Positions 27,501-38,364 are shown, counted from the first letter of the stretch. The stretch is DNA of 64,000 nucleotides from Tumidithrix helvetica (GCF_965232925.1 NZ_CBDDRA010000008.1:124001-188000), one strand, 5' to 3'. The notes: generated by a model from the letters alone, not told the origin. Translations and numbers: made by a program.

Positions 27501-29293
27501 TATTGATATCCTTTTCTCTTTTCAATCCTAGCTGACGTAAAGCAAACTATTGATTGTGGTGGAATCTTTAATTCTTCTCTCAGTTTATCTCTTATAGACC
27601 GATCTACAGCATCAAAGTATTCTTTCGGTCTTCCATAGTACACGACTTTTCCCTTTGTGTGAGGAAGCCCATAGAAGTTATGCAGTAATGCAAGGTTATG
27701 TGCTGAGACAGCAACGATCTCTTTGGCTTTTGTAAATTGATTGGATACGATGCCTAAAATCTCTCGATCCATATTTTGGGTTAAGTTAATCTCTTCAACA
27801 AGACCTTCAACCAAAATAAAAGGGATATTTTCATCGATCGCAATATTTTTGATTGTGAGATTAGAAAATGGACCAGAATCACTACAAATGATTAAATCTA
27901 TCTTCGGTGCATTCGTAATGAATTTATAATGTTTGTCTGAATCGTCAAACCTAAGCCAAACATGATTAATTCTTATTTCTTCTTGTAATTGAACAAGTCG
28001 AGCGTCAATTAAATCCCCATAAAAACTGCTTAGCTGCAGGCAAGTAACTTGAAAACCATTCTCTTGTAAATAACAAAGTAAGGCATGATTATATTGACCG
28101 ACTCCCCCTACTCCTAAATCTGAAGTTGATAAGAGGATATGCTTTGCTGGGAGCTTTTGTTTGTGCTTTGATTGAATAATTCCAGTGTCGGATTTCTGGA
28201 CATCAGATTTTTGGATAAATATGTCTAATATGGCTTCCTCAAATATATCTGCCATGTTTCTCCATGAGAATTTTTCGGCTTGCTTCATTCCTTGAGAAAT
28301 CAATCTATTCCGAATTTGAGTTTCCATTACTTTCAATAAAAGACAGGTAAACTCTGTCGTGTTGTCAGGATCGACATACAAAGCAGCATTGCCGACTACT
28401 TCAGGATTTGAAGCATGATAAGAAGTAATCACAGGACATCCACAAGCGATCGCTTCTAGAAGAGGCAGACCAAATCCTTTATCATGAGAAGGCAAAATGA
28501 AAGCAATCGCTCCTGAGTAGGCGATCGCCAATTCTCTATCTTCAAGAAATAGCTCGTGTAGGGTAGTATCTATAAGCAGTTGCCGAAATTCGGCAGGGCA
28601 TCCTTGTCTATTCCCAACCCAAACAATGTCAAACTCTTGACGATTTGATAAGTGTGAGAATGCTTGAAAGAAAGTATTGTATCGTTTGCAGGGAAAATTC
28701 TCACCAACAAGCAGATAGTAAGGCTTGGTGATTTGATGCTTGACTTGAAATTGTCCAATCTGGTCTGATGTAGCAGGTTTGAAGAGAGTTTCTACGCCAC
28801 AATGAGCCACAGTTATCGTTTCTGGCAAAATATGCGGGAAAACGCGAATTAAATCCCGAGCAGTATAATTTGACATCGCAACATAGGCATAGGCTTGGTG
28901 AATTGCACGATATTTCTCTTTCCTAACTACCTCATCAAGATCTGATTGAAACGTCTCTGAAATCGTATTGTGTATAAAAGATAAGGAAAGTGTAGAAATT
29001 GGTGTGGTGCAGTCAGTAGAAATAAAAAGATCGATGCCTTCCGTATCACATACTTGCTGCAACATTAGGCGATCTGCTTCGATGTTGTTGATATCATAGA
29101 GAGGAATTACAGAATACTGTAAGGATGGAACTTCTGGTACTGTGCCACCACGATTTAAAATCAACAAATTTTGAGCAAAGTCTGTTTTTGCCCACGCCAT
29201 CAGGAGAGAATGCCATATTCGACTGACTTCGCCTACCTCTGATACTTGAAAGATCGCGCCATCAATCGCTATTCTAGGAGGACTTGGCATCAT
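24512..29293 (-). CDS. 1593-residue glycosyltransferase/methyltransferase megaprotein
   Basis: A single frame with six segments. (1) ~1-365: GT4-type GT-B glycosyltransferase. The donor-site EX7E motif is changed to KGFGLPLLE, so the first Glu is Lys. (2) ~384-765: second GT4, starting AKHILLSTSDLGVGG, with intact EGMPLSIME. (3) ~830-1000: class I SAM methyltransferase (ALEIGCWLGWSACHLA, IFIDGNHDAPY). (4) ~1045-1260: TylF/MycF-type methyltransferase (GDFVECGVFKGGAST, LLHADGDWYEST, VDDYGHWEGCR). (5) ~1275-1460: CmcI/cephalosporin-hydroxylase-like methyltransferase fold (IIEIGSCSGGSAVWF, VVEDGAHF, VVEDGI). (6) ~1468-1593: C-terminal domain of unknown function shared with the neighbouring glycosyltransferase. 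Probably assembles and O-methylates a surface glycan. No membrane segments or signal peptide seen. Domain limits are estimates. Confidence 0.88.
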   Translation of the reverse strand: MMPSPPRIAIDGAIFQVSEVGEVSRIWHSLLMAWAKTDFAQNLLILNRGGTVPEVPSLQYSVIPLYDINNIEADRLMLQQVCDTEGIDLFISTDCTTPISTLSLSFIHNTISETFQSDLDEVVRKEKYRAIHQAYAYVAMSNYTARDLIRVFPHILPETITVAHCGVETLFKPATSDQIGQFQVKHQITKPYYLLVGENFPCKRYNTFFQAFSHLSNRQEFDIVWVGNRQGCPAEFRQLLIDTTLHELFLEDRELAIAYSGAIAFILPSHDKGFGLPLLEAIACGCPVITSYHASNPEVVGNAALYVDPDNTTEFTCLLLKVMETQIRNRLISQGMKQAEKFSWRNMADIFEEAILDIFIQKSDVQKSDTGIIQSKHKQKLPAKHILLSTSDLGVGGVGQYNHALLCYLQENGFQVTCLQLSSFYGDLIDARLVQLQEEIRINHVWLRFDDSDKHYKFITNAPKIDLIICSDSGPFSNLTIKNIAIDENIPFILVEGLVEEINLTQNMDREILGIVSNQFTKAKEIVAVSAHNLALLHNFYGLPHTKGKVVYYGRPKEYFDAVDRSIRDKLREELKIPPQSIVCFTSARIEKRKGYQYLLESIKQIINTLDEKHLYFVWAGSSIFDPKLERCLREEIVSLQISDHIIFLGNVPNISEWLNIADIFVLPSKSEGMPLSIMEAMAKGLPVIATAVSGIPEEMGQSGILIADPNIHPDRTAAELGIEISRLASDLTKRQELGNAAKQRAEKMFTEKRMLEETMAIIDAALGNKKDYISPNLEIVYPDSCFPNMISGDTNNCDWQYLRREVPHHWYVDRRQPTIGFLSRDEAHILYNNALQFRGKLALEIGCWLGWSACHLALAGVQLDVIDPLLGRPDFFNSVQSSLTTAKVIDRVNLMSGYSPQKVEELAAEYQRKWSLIFIDGNHDAPYPLKDARICETLAEDNAMILFHDLASPDVSQGLEYFRERGWNTTIYQTMQIMGVAWRGNVEPVMHTPDPDVAWEIPIHLQHYNISGLENPDLAEFRELRSQVRPFTLLSEARLYSLYAETKRICLEDIEGDFVECGVFKGGASTLMAAVINRYSRRSRKLYAFDTFAGMPEPTDLDRHNGIPANDTPDGVGTLSAPIVENLSRIAKQLNVTEIIEPVQGLFADTLPIYVQKIVGIALLHADGDWYESTMDIFNNLYDLVIPNGMIQVDDYGHWEGCRVALHDFERLRNAHFDLRQIDYTGVSFHKPSQNNEDSAYWHTALPSSILNTVQSACFKYAYRGIPMQKNPFDFTLYPLLLWEVKPKTIIEIGSCSGGSAVWFADLLETYGIDAHIYSIDINQVTDVAHPHVTFLGCDQNHLESLLTHEFMQSLPRPLLVVEDGAHFYETTLAVLNFFHPYLQKGEYIVVEDGIISDLGADSAYRGGPCLALREFLSAHLSEYVIDRKYCDFFGQNVTWNINGYLRKIKDGTALTSPPSQFVLRSQNLIAFVDWSKSNELIYEEMRRLVARVLGSPHAGKISLFLYAKGMELEKVDEILAEVVMEWLMESNTSVETEPHISILSDLKAADWEFLAAKGLQRIEIQNEASDALVSLPITLLSDTLEHLVNHA

Positions 29294-29652
29294 AAAGATT
29301 TGACTCAGATAGGTAAATCGGTAACGTGAGGTAGCAAAAGGAGGTGAAAGTGGTCAAAATCAATCCAATGTAGATTGTATGTCCACTCAAACATCCCTAC
29401 ATGCATAATCTCAAATATTTTTTGATGCCCCACCTAAAAATTTTCTCGTATGCAATTGTTTTTGTTGGTAATTTTTCCTGTCTAGAGACTTGTCTTTTTC
29501 ATAGTGCATATCCAATCCCGTTGGATGTAGGATCCCTAGTAACTCGTTATAGCACACTTGCTTATCTAGTAACGCTGTCAGAAAAACGCAATCATCACAA
29601 GCTTAATATTTCATGCTCACTTTTACCAAACCCTTTCCCATAGTTCTCAATA

Positions 29653-29676
29653 TAAGCGAAATCAAAATTTCGCTTA
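29653..29676. repeat. Perfect 10-bp hairpin
   Basis: TAAGCGAAAT and ATTTCGCTTA pair around a CAAA loop. It lies 5 bp before the left target-site duplication of the MITE-like element, so it may mark a favoured insertion spot or belong to an older element. Confidence 0.55.
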
Positions 29677-29687
29677 AACTCAAATCT

Positions 29688-29795
29688 GTTAGTGTCTTTA
29701 TTTTTTCGTCACAAAAAACTTGATTTTTTAAAGCCTTACAGCAAAAGCATTGCAACATTGCATTTTTCAAGTGGCGAAAACTTCGTGACACTAAC
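29688..29795. mobile_element. 108-bp MITE-like element with terminal inverted repeats and 7-bp target-site duplication
   Basis: The left end begins GTTAGTGTCTTTATTTTTTC and the reverse complement of the right end begins GTTAGTGTCACGAAGTTTTC. The first 24 bases match in 18 positions. The element is flanked by identical CAAATCT on both sides (29681-29687 and 29796-29802), the expected footprint of transposase-mediated insertion. It is too short to encode a transposase. A related solo end lies at 9293. The parent insertion sequence is not in the window. Confidence 0.75.
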
Positions 29796-29830
29796 CAAAT
29801 CTCAACTCGTTTTCAAAACGTAAAATTACC

Positions 29831-31288
29831 ATGCCAAACAATCGACCAACTATCGCTATTGACGGTCTTATCTTTCAAGCGTCTCTCGTTGGAGGTGTTA
29901 GTCGAGTATGGAGATCGCTGTTAACAGAATGGGCAAAAACAGATTTTGCTCCACATATATTGGTTTTGAGTCGCGGTGGCACAGCACCAGAAATTTCATC
30001 CCTACGCTACTGCACGATTCCTCCTTACGACTATGCCGATACGGAGCGCGATCGCCTCATGCTCCAGCAAGTATGTGACGCAGAAAATGTGGATATTTTC
30101 GTTTCCACTTACTACACTACTCCTATTTCTACACCCTCAATCTGTCTTGTCTATGACATGATTCCTGAAGTCTTTCAAGTCGATCTGAGTCAACCAGTTT
30201 GGCAAGAAAAGCACCGAGCAATTCGTCAAGCTTTTGCGCATGCTGCGATCTCACAAAGTACAGCCAATGACCTTGCTAGATTTTTCCCTCATATAGCAAT
30301 GGAAGAGATCGCTGTAGCTTATTGTGGTGTTGAGCCAACATTTGCACTTGCAAAGTTAGAACAAATCCAGCAATTTCGAGATCGATATCAACTGCGAAAA
30401 CCATACTATTTAATTGTAGGCGCTAATCGAATTTATAAGCGCTATCGTTTGTTTTTTGAAGCATTTTCACAACTTCCCAATCGTCAAGAGTTTGATATTG
30501 TTTGGGTAGGCAATGACACACCCTTATCCGCTGAATTTCTAGAACTCTCAATCGGTAGTGAGGTACATTTACTTCCACTCAAAGATGAGGAACTTGCGAT
30601 CGCTTATTCAAGTGCGATTGCCCTAGCATTCCCTTCGCTCTATGAGGGATTTGGCTTACCCTTGCTAGAAGCGATTTCCTGTGGCTGTCCAGTCATTACC
30701 TGTGAAAATTCTTCTATCCCTGAAGTCGTCAATGATACAGCTTTGTATATTGAAGTGGGGAATCCCCATAGTTTTGTGACGGCGCTGACTCAAGTCCAAA
30801 ATCCACGGGTTCGCAATGCGATCGTGGTAAAGGGACTCGAACGCTCGCAACAGTTTTCATGGGAAAAGATGGCGAATAAACTAAAGGTTTGGATTCTCGA
30901 AATAGGCAAACTGCTTAAAGAGCAAACATCTCTAGATAATCTCGAATGCGAAGGGGATCATTTCATTATTTTTCCTGATTGGACTCAATCCACTTTGGAA
31001 AATACCTATGCAGCGTTGGAAAGTGTTTTGCGAGATGTTCTCAGTCATGAGAATTTTGTAACATTGCTTGTGTATGCTGTACCAAATTCTGCCGAAAAGG
31101 CTGATGAAATCATTGGCGAAGTTGTGATGAATTTGCTGCTAGAGGCAGAAATTGACCTCAAAGAAGAACCTAATATCTCGATTGTCAGCGATTTGAGTCA
31201 AGGAAAATTTTCGCAGACTTACACTTATGTTCCTTTGGAAAATGAAGATCGAGCCGCTGTTGCCCAGTTTAGATCCACGGACACTTAA
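29831..31288 (+). CDS. GT4-family glycosyltransferase with the C-terminal domain shared with the megaprotein
   Basis: 485 residues. Residues 1-370 form a GT-B glycosyltransferase closely similar along its whole length to the first domain of the divergent megaprotein (shared blocks such as IAIDG.IFQ, DRLMLQQVCD, LPNRQEFDIVWVGN and LPLLEAI.CGCPVIT). Here the donor-site EX7E motif is intact (EGFGLPLLE). Residues ~385-485 (FIIFPDWTQSTLE...EVVMNLLLEAEIDLKEEPNISIVSDL) match the C-terminal ~110 residues of the megaprotein. The two genes look like products of duplication, with the middle of one expanded or the middle of the other lost. The acceptor is unknown. Its promoter must lie in or beside the MITE. 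Confidence 0.9.
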   Translation: MPNNRPTIAIDGLIFQASLVGGVSRVWRSLLTEWAKTDFAPHILVLSRGGTAPEISSLRYCTIPPYDYADTERDRLMLQQVCDAENVDIFVSTYYTTPISTPSICLVYDMIPEVFQVDLSQPVWQEKHRAIRQAFAHAAISQSTANDLARFFPHIAMEEIAVAYCGVEPTFALAKLEQIQQFRDRYQLRKPYYLIVGANRIYKRYRLFFEAFSQLPNRQEFDIVWVGNDTPLSAEFLELSIGSEVHLLPLKDEELAIAYSSAIALAFPSLYEGFGLPLLEAISCGCPVITCENSSIPEVVNDTALYIEVGNPHSFVTALTQVQNPRVRNAIVVKGLERSQQFSWEKMANKLKVWILEIGKLLKEQTSLDNLECEGDHFIIFPDWTQSTLENTYAALESVLRDVLSHENFVTLLVYAVPNSAEKADEIIGEVVMNLLLEAEIDLKEEPNISIVSDLSQGKFSQTYTYVPLENEDRAAVAQFRSTDT

Positions 31289-31299
31289 AAGAATTCTAC

Positions 31300-31587
31300 G
31301 TGAAAACAATTTTTATTACTTTAGTTTTGACTGTATTGGTTGCTTCATGTACTTCAGTAAGCGATCGCCTAATTGGTAAGTGGAAGACAAAGAGTGGAGC
31401 CACAATGGAGTTTGTTAAAGACGGTACATTAATAATTCGCAATGGAGATTACACAAATTCTGCTGAGTGGAAACTGCTTGATGAAAAGCGATTGCTAATA
31501 GTTGACTCAAAACAGGATATAAGGGGCGAAGTTTCTTTTCAGATCGAAGGTAAGCAATTAATCGTTACCAATCCTGACGGCAAATAA
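31300..31587 (+). CDS. Small lipoprotein, lipocalin-like
   Basis: 95 residues with a lipoprotein signal peptide (IFITLVLTVLVASC, lipobox Cys 17). The mature part (IGKWKTKSGATMEFVKDGTLII...SAEWKLLDEKRLLI) resembles small beta-barrel lipocalin-like/DUF5640 proteins. It begins at GTG 31300, 12 bp after the glycosyltransferase stop, and may be read through with it. Function unknown. Confidence 0.7.
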   Translation: MKTIFITLVLTVLVASCTSVSDRLIGKWKTKSGATMEFVKDGTLIIRNGDYTNSAEWKLLDEKRLLIVDSKQDIRGEVSFQIEGKQLIVTNPDGK

Positions 31588-31699
31588 GTTAGTCAGATTG
31601 CCTCGTCCCTAAGGTTTAGCATCATCTGTCCGTAAGAATAGACTCTTAGGAGTTGTTTGAAACTCCCAAAAGCCATACTGTTACTGTCTCCATAGTCAA

Positions 31700-31773
31700 T
31701 CGGAGCGACACGATTTGAACGTGCGACCCCCACTACCCCAAAGTGGTGCGCTACCAAGCTGCGCTACGCCCCG
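31700..31773 (-). tRNA. tRNA-Pro (anticodon GGG)
   Basis: The reverse strand folds as a complete cloverleaf: acceptor CGGGGCG/CGCTCCG (one G-U), D-arm GCGC...GCGC, and anticodon stem CCACT/AGTGG with loop TTGGGGT giving anticodon GGG. The T-arm carries GTTCAAATC. The discriminator is A, and CCA is not encoded. Confidence 0.95.
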
Positions 31774-31797
31774 AAACCTGCAAAAAATTGCTGGCTT

Positions 31798-31803
31798 ATT
31801 ATA
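31798..31803 (-). promoter_or_regulatory. -10 element of the tRNA-Pro gene
   Basis: On the reverse strand a consensus TATAAT lies 24 nt upstream of the tRNA 5' end, so a start about 17 nt before the mature tRNA is expected. No good -35 hexamer is visible. Confidence 0.55.
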
Positions 31804-31925
31804 CTAGCAAGAAATTGTGCCATCTTGAAAGATCTTTAGCAAAAAATTTAGAGCGGCATAAATTCTAGGGTTGATTTCACCGTTGCTCGGCTGTAAAGGC
31901 TGCAGGTACGGCAGAAACAAGTTAA

Positions 31926-33299
31926 TTAAAATTTGTTCGCAACTTGGATGCGTCCCTGACGTGCCGCTGCTGCCAGTCGATCGTAATCTCGCTCGGTTTG
32001 GTCGGCATAGGTATGGGCAAACTTTGCGATCGCCTCGTCAAACTCTTCACTTTTACCCATATAGCCCGCCAAGATCGCCGCATCGCCAGATTTGGCATGG
32101 GCTAACGCTAGCGCCCAACCACAGATATCACAGTAAGCAGGAAGATTGGTAACTTTAAATTTCGTGGGATCGAACTCGACGCCACCTTTCATATCCCGCA
32201 ATTGGCGGACGTAGTATTGAAAGCCATCCTGCTCGCCCCAGCCCAAGAAAATATCGGGTGCGCCCTGAATTAGCCGCTGTCCGTCTACAACCCTTTGTCC
32301 TTGGTTAGCAGGGACTGGAGTCGGTGAATTGCCAGCATAGGAAGCTAGCACGGAAGGTTGGGCTTCTTTGACTTGGAGAAATAGCGGATCTTCCGTATCC
32401 CTGCCTTGCATGTAGATCACCCAGCAGCGCGTACCAACACTACCGACACCGACAACCTTACGGGCGACATCGAGAATGCGGTAACGCGAGAGCAGAAACC
32501 GTCGATCTGCCCCCATAGAAGCGAGATAATCTTGCAGTAAAAGTTCGAGAGCTTCGGAAATCGGTCTCCCAGAACTAGTGGTCTGCGCTCGCACGATCAG
32601 GGGATGGGTTTCGACAATGCGTTGCTGGTTGTCGATCAGGTCGGTCATCTTATCGAGCACTTGAAGGTGGGTGCGATGCCGAGCTTTAGCCGCGATCGTC
32701 ACGGCTCTTTTGCGAGATTCGGGGGGAAGTACCTTGAGCAAGTCATCTTCTCTAATATTTGCGTACCAGAGTTCTAAATAACCGAAGTGGGCATATTCGC
32801 GCATGCGGTTGCGATAGGACTGTACGACTGTCTGTGCTGCCTCTTCACACAAAGCGCGATCGCCTCCGAGAAAGCGTCCTGCCACGACGGCACTGGCTGT
32901 CAATCGCTTGAGATCCCATTCCCAAGCTCCTATATGAGTTTCATCAAAATCGTTGATGCCAAACACGAGATTGCGCTCCGCAGAAGCGAAAACGCCAAAA
33001 TTGGCAACGTGCATGTCGCCGCAAGCCTGAACTTGCACGCCTATCGTTGGTGCATGTGCAATATCGCCGATCATTACCGCAGCCGATCCGCGTAGGAAGG
33101 CAAAGGGTGAAGTTAACATGCGGGCATAGCGCACAGGTACGAGTTCGGGCAATCGCGTTTGGGCTTGGGCTTCTAGAATCGCGATCGGATCTTGGCGATC
33201 GCTTGCAATATTCAATTCGCCATGGGCGCGGCGAGATACTTGTCGGCGTAGGGCTTTACCTGTTGCCAATCGTTCAGCTACTGAAGGGCATGTCGCCAT
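31926..33299 (-). CDS. DUF2252 family protein (kinase-like fold)
   Basis: 457 residues. Motifs QACGDMHVANFGVF and FGINDFDETHIGAWEWDLKRL correspond in pattern to the catalytic HxDxxxN-type loop and the metal-binding DFD of aminoglycoside/choline-kinase-like proteins. They suggest a phosphotransferase, although DUF2252 function is not established. Other conserved segments are GVGSVGTRCW, QVKEAQPSVL and ALAHAKSGDA. The ATG at 33299 is preferred to a TTG nine codons upstream. The gene lies on the same strand as the GH63-type glucosidase upstream. Confidence 0.88.
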   Translation of the reverse strand: MATCPSVAERLATGKALRRQVSRRAHGELNIASDRQDPIAILEAQAQTRLPELVPVRYARMLTSPFAFLRGSAAVMIGDIAHAPTIGVQVQACGDMHVANFGVFASAERNLVFGINDFDETHIGAWEWDLKRLTASAVVAGRFLGGDRALCEEAAQTVVQSYRNRMREYAHFGYLELWYANIREDDLLKVLPPESRKRAVTIAAKARHRTHLQVLDKMTDLIDNQQRIVETHPLIVRAQTTSSGRPISEALELLLQDYLASMGADRRFLLSRYRILDVARKVVGVGSVGTRCWVIYMQGRDTEDPLFLQVKEAQPSVLASYAGNSPTPVPANQGQRVVDGQRLIQGAPDIFLGWGEQDGFQYYVRQLRDMKGGVEFDPTKFKVTNLPAYCDICGWALALAHAKSGDAAILAGYMGKSEEFDEAIAKFAHTYADQTERDYDRLAAAARQGRIQVANKF

Positions 33300-33654
33300 G
33301 AAATGGTTAAGATGATTAGTTTCCAACTTAGTTTCCAGAGTTTTTATATTACTTATCGTCCGTAAAATCGAATAATCGTTTGATTTAAAGAATTTTCTGT
33401 ATTGCCCAAAATTGTAATCCCTTTCAATCAGCGATGATTGCCGCGCAAATCAATCCAATTTGTTCCCCCTTACCGAATCCTCGATCTTACTGGCAACCGA
33501 TCGGTTTCATTGTTCCCATATTGCACAATCAGAAATATTGCATGGCATTGGAAAAATAGAACGACTGGTAGAGGTAGTGCCTCTGTGCCTACCCCCTATT
33601 TTCGGGCAAACACAGGGGCACGGAGGTCGATCGCGGGGGGACTGCCCCGACAAT
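33300..33654. other. Spacer between DUF2252 and GH63 genes
   Basis: About 355 bp without a credible gene. It includes a palindromic repeat at 33577-33621 that could act as terminator of the upstream GH63 gene or as a dispersed repeat. Confidence 0.5.
33577..33621. repeat. Imperfect palindromic GC-rich repeat
   Basis: GTGCCTCTGTGCCTACCCC and GGGCAAACACAGGGGCAC form an imperfect stem around an 8-nt CTATTTTC loop. The unit resembles the CCCCTGTGCCTGCCCC sequence near 9447 and is of a kind frequent in cyanobacterial spacers. Confidence 0.5.
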
Positions 33655-36378
<2,724 letters not shown>

Positions 36379-36820
36379 AAATTGTTCTTGGGTTGGTTCA
36401 AGATAATTAAAGATTTAGCTGGCAAGTGGAAACTTAAGGCATCCTATGAAAGTAACAGCTTGATGGCATTACCCCCATGAATATGAATATTATCTAGCTT
36501 TTTTGATCGAAATGAGACAAGATAATAAAATTACTGAGATACTTGCCTGTAGTTTGTCCGAAATCAAATTATCTCTATTATTCAGATTAGTAGATACAAG
36601 TTAGATGCAAATTAAAAGTAGTCAGCCTCTAAACAAAAATTTCGATTCCTACCTCAGTAATTCCTCTCGGAATGCTTACCGCCGCTGGTCTCTTGATGCG
36701 CTTGAATTCCGACTGGGGATAATATTCTGAATCCCGTAACGATTCATGAATCTCACGCGATCGCGCTTTCCAGATTGAGATATTACCTTCAATGATGTTT
36801 ACAAATGAGGAGATCAACCC
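36379..36820. other. Divergent promoter region of the GH63 and amidohydrolase genes
   Basis: 442 bp without a supported gene. A reverse-strand frame (36629-36817) has protein-like composition but only a TTG start and no recognised family. A strong AGGAG ribosome site for the amidohydrolase lies at 36808-36812. Confidence 0.5.
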
Positions 36821-38206
36821 ATGCGATTTCGATACCCCGCTCTATTTGGGTCTTTAGTGCTAGCGATCGTCGCACTAATCGCACTCATAGGCTTTGCCCA
36901 GAGTCCAGCACCCATGAACGCACAAACGCTTCAACCTAGCAGCATTCTGTTTGAGAACGTTCGTATTTTTAACGGCATCTCTGACCGACTTTCCGAACCG
37001 TCCAGTGTTTTGGTGGTTGGCAACAAAATCAAAACAATTTCCCAAAATTCCATTACCCCACCATCAGACACGAAAAGGATTAATGGCGATGGTCGCGTGC
37101 TAATGCCTGGACTGATCGATAACCATACGCACCTGTTTATGGCGGCTACCAGCAAAGAAGACCTCCTCTCTCCCAACACCACACCCGAAACCATATTTAA
37201 GACTGCACAAACCGCAGCAAAAGACATGCTGCTGCGAGGCTTTACCAGTGCTCGCGATATGGCAGGTCCCGTGTTCGAGTTAAAGAAGTTAGTTGATAAG
37301 GGTGCGATCGTCGGCCCACGCATCTACCCTTCGGGTGCGATGATCTCGCAGACGAGCGGACATGGTGACTTCCGATCGCTCAAGGAACTACCCAGATCGG
37401 CTACTACACCGCTCAGTCGCGGTGAAGTGTATGGCGTAGGTACAATCGCAGACGGTGTGGATGAGGTTCTGCGTCGAACTCGCGAGCAATTGATGCAGGG
37501 GGCGACTCAGATTAAACTGGCGGCAGGTGGCGGTGTATCATCGGACTACGATCCCCTAGATGTCAGCCAGTATACGGAATCAGAATTTCGCGCCGCTGTC
37601 GAAGCCGCAGCAAACTGGAACACCTACGTGACAGTTCATGCTTACACGCCGATCGCCATCCAGACAGCGATCCGTGCTGGGGTCAAGTGTATCGAACACG
37701 GTCAATTGATGGACGACGCAACCGCAAAGATCATGGCTGAAAAAGGAATCTGGCTGAGTATGCAACCGTTTCTCGACGACGAGGATGCGATTCCGTCTGC
37801 CGAAGGATCGCCCAATCGCATCAAACAATTGCAAGTGACCAATGGTACTGACACTGCCTATAAATTGGCGAAGAAATACAATCTCAAGACTGCTTGGGGT
37901 ACAGACACCCTATTTGATGCTAAGTTAGCCACTCGGCAAGGCGCACAACTTGCGAAACTAGTTCGTTGGTACACGCCCGCTGAAATTCTGAAGATGGCAA
38001 CCAGCACAAATGCCGAATTACTTGCCTTATCTGGTCCCCGCAATCCCTATCCGGGTAAATTGGGCGTCGTCGAAGAAGGTGCGCTTGCCGACCTACTGCT
38101 GGTGAACGGAGATCCGCTGACAAACATCAAACTGATCGAAGATCCAGCCAAAAACTTTGTCGCGATTGTGAAGGACGGAAAGATTTACAAGAACGCGCTC
38201 TCATAG
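36821..38206 (+). CDS. Secreted amidohydrolase (imidazolonepropionase/prolidase-like)
   Basis: 461 residues. An N-terminal signal peptide or anchor (ALFGSLVLAIVALIALIGFA) is followed by a metal-dependent hydrolase TIM barrel. Metal and catalytic residues visible are DNHTHL, Lys in QIKLAAGGG, His in VTVHAYT, His in CIEHGQ and Asp in AWGTD. The beta-sandwich is formed by both ends (ILFENVRIFNG... and GALADLLLVNGDPL). It resembles periplasmic Xaa-Pro dipeptidase or organophosphate-acid-anhydrase-like amidohydrolases. The substrate is unknown. Ends in a HIP1-built hairpin. Confidence 0.88.
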   Translation: MRFRYPALFGSLVLAIVALIALIGFAQSPAPMNAQTLQPSSILFENVRIFNGISDRLSEPSSVLVVGNKIKTISQNSITPPSDTKRINGDGRVLMPGLIDNHTHLFMAATSKEDLLSPNTTPETIFKTAQTAAKDMLLRGFTSARDMAGPVFELKKLVDKGAIVGPRIYPSGAMISQTSGHGDFRSLKELPRSATTPLSRGEVYGVGTIADGVDEVLRRTREQLMQGATQIKLAAGGGVSSDYDPLDVSQYTESEFRAAVEAAANWNTYVTVHAYTPIAIQTAIRAGVKCIEHGQLMDDATAKIMAEKGIWLSMQPFLDDEDAIPSAEGSPNRIKQLQVTNGTDTAYKLAKKYNLKTAWGTDTLFDAKLATRQGAQLAKLVRWYTPAEILKMATSTNAELLALSGPRNPYPGKLGVVEEGALADLLLVNGDPLTNIKLIEDPAKNFVAIVKDGKIYKNALS

Positions 38207-38286
38207 CTTGTTAAGGAGTTCCAAAACCGAACCTTTCAAGTTCTTAACGTGACATCTTAAATGCTTGCTTAATTGGCAGCATTAGC

Positions 38287-38321
38287 AAAAGCGATCGCAT
38301 CCTTGAGAAGCGATCGCTTTT
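38287..38321 (+). terminator. Terminator-like hairpin made of two inverted HIP1 sites
   Basis: AAAAGCGATCGC and GCGATCGCTTTT form a perfect 12-bp stem with an 11-nt loop, 80 bp after the amidohydrolase stop, and the T-tract is part of the right arm. Each HIP1 octamer is itself palindromic, so alternative foldings exist. Confidence 0.6.
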
Positions 38322-38364
38322 ATTCAAAACCATCCAACGATTTCATTCCAATTAATCGATAATT

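Larger units (their letters stand above)
29294..29830. other. Divergent spacer between two paralogous glycosyltransferase genes
   Basis: A 537-bp non-coding, AT-rich region holding the promoters of both genes, a perfect 10-bp hairpin (29653-29676) and a MITE-like insertion (29688-29795) that ends 35 bp before the downstream ATG. No open frame with protein-like features is seen. Confidence 0.6.

Noticed and set aside
36629..36817. A 62-codon reverse-strand frame between the GH63 and amidohydrolase genes
   Set aside because: Composition is protein-like, but it opens only with TTG inside the ribosome-site region of the divergent gene and matches no family I know. Not enough to call a gene.
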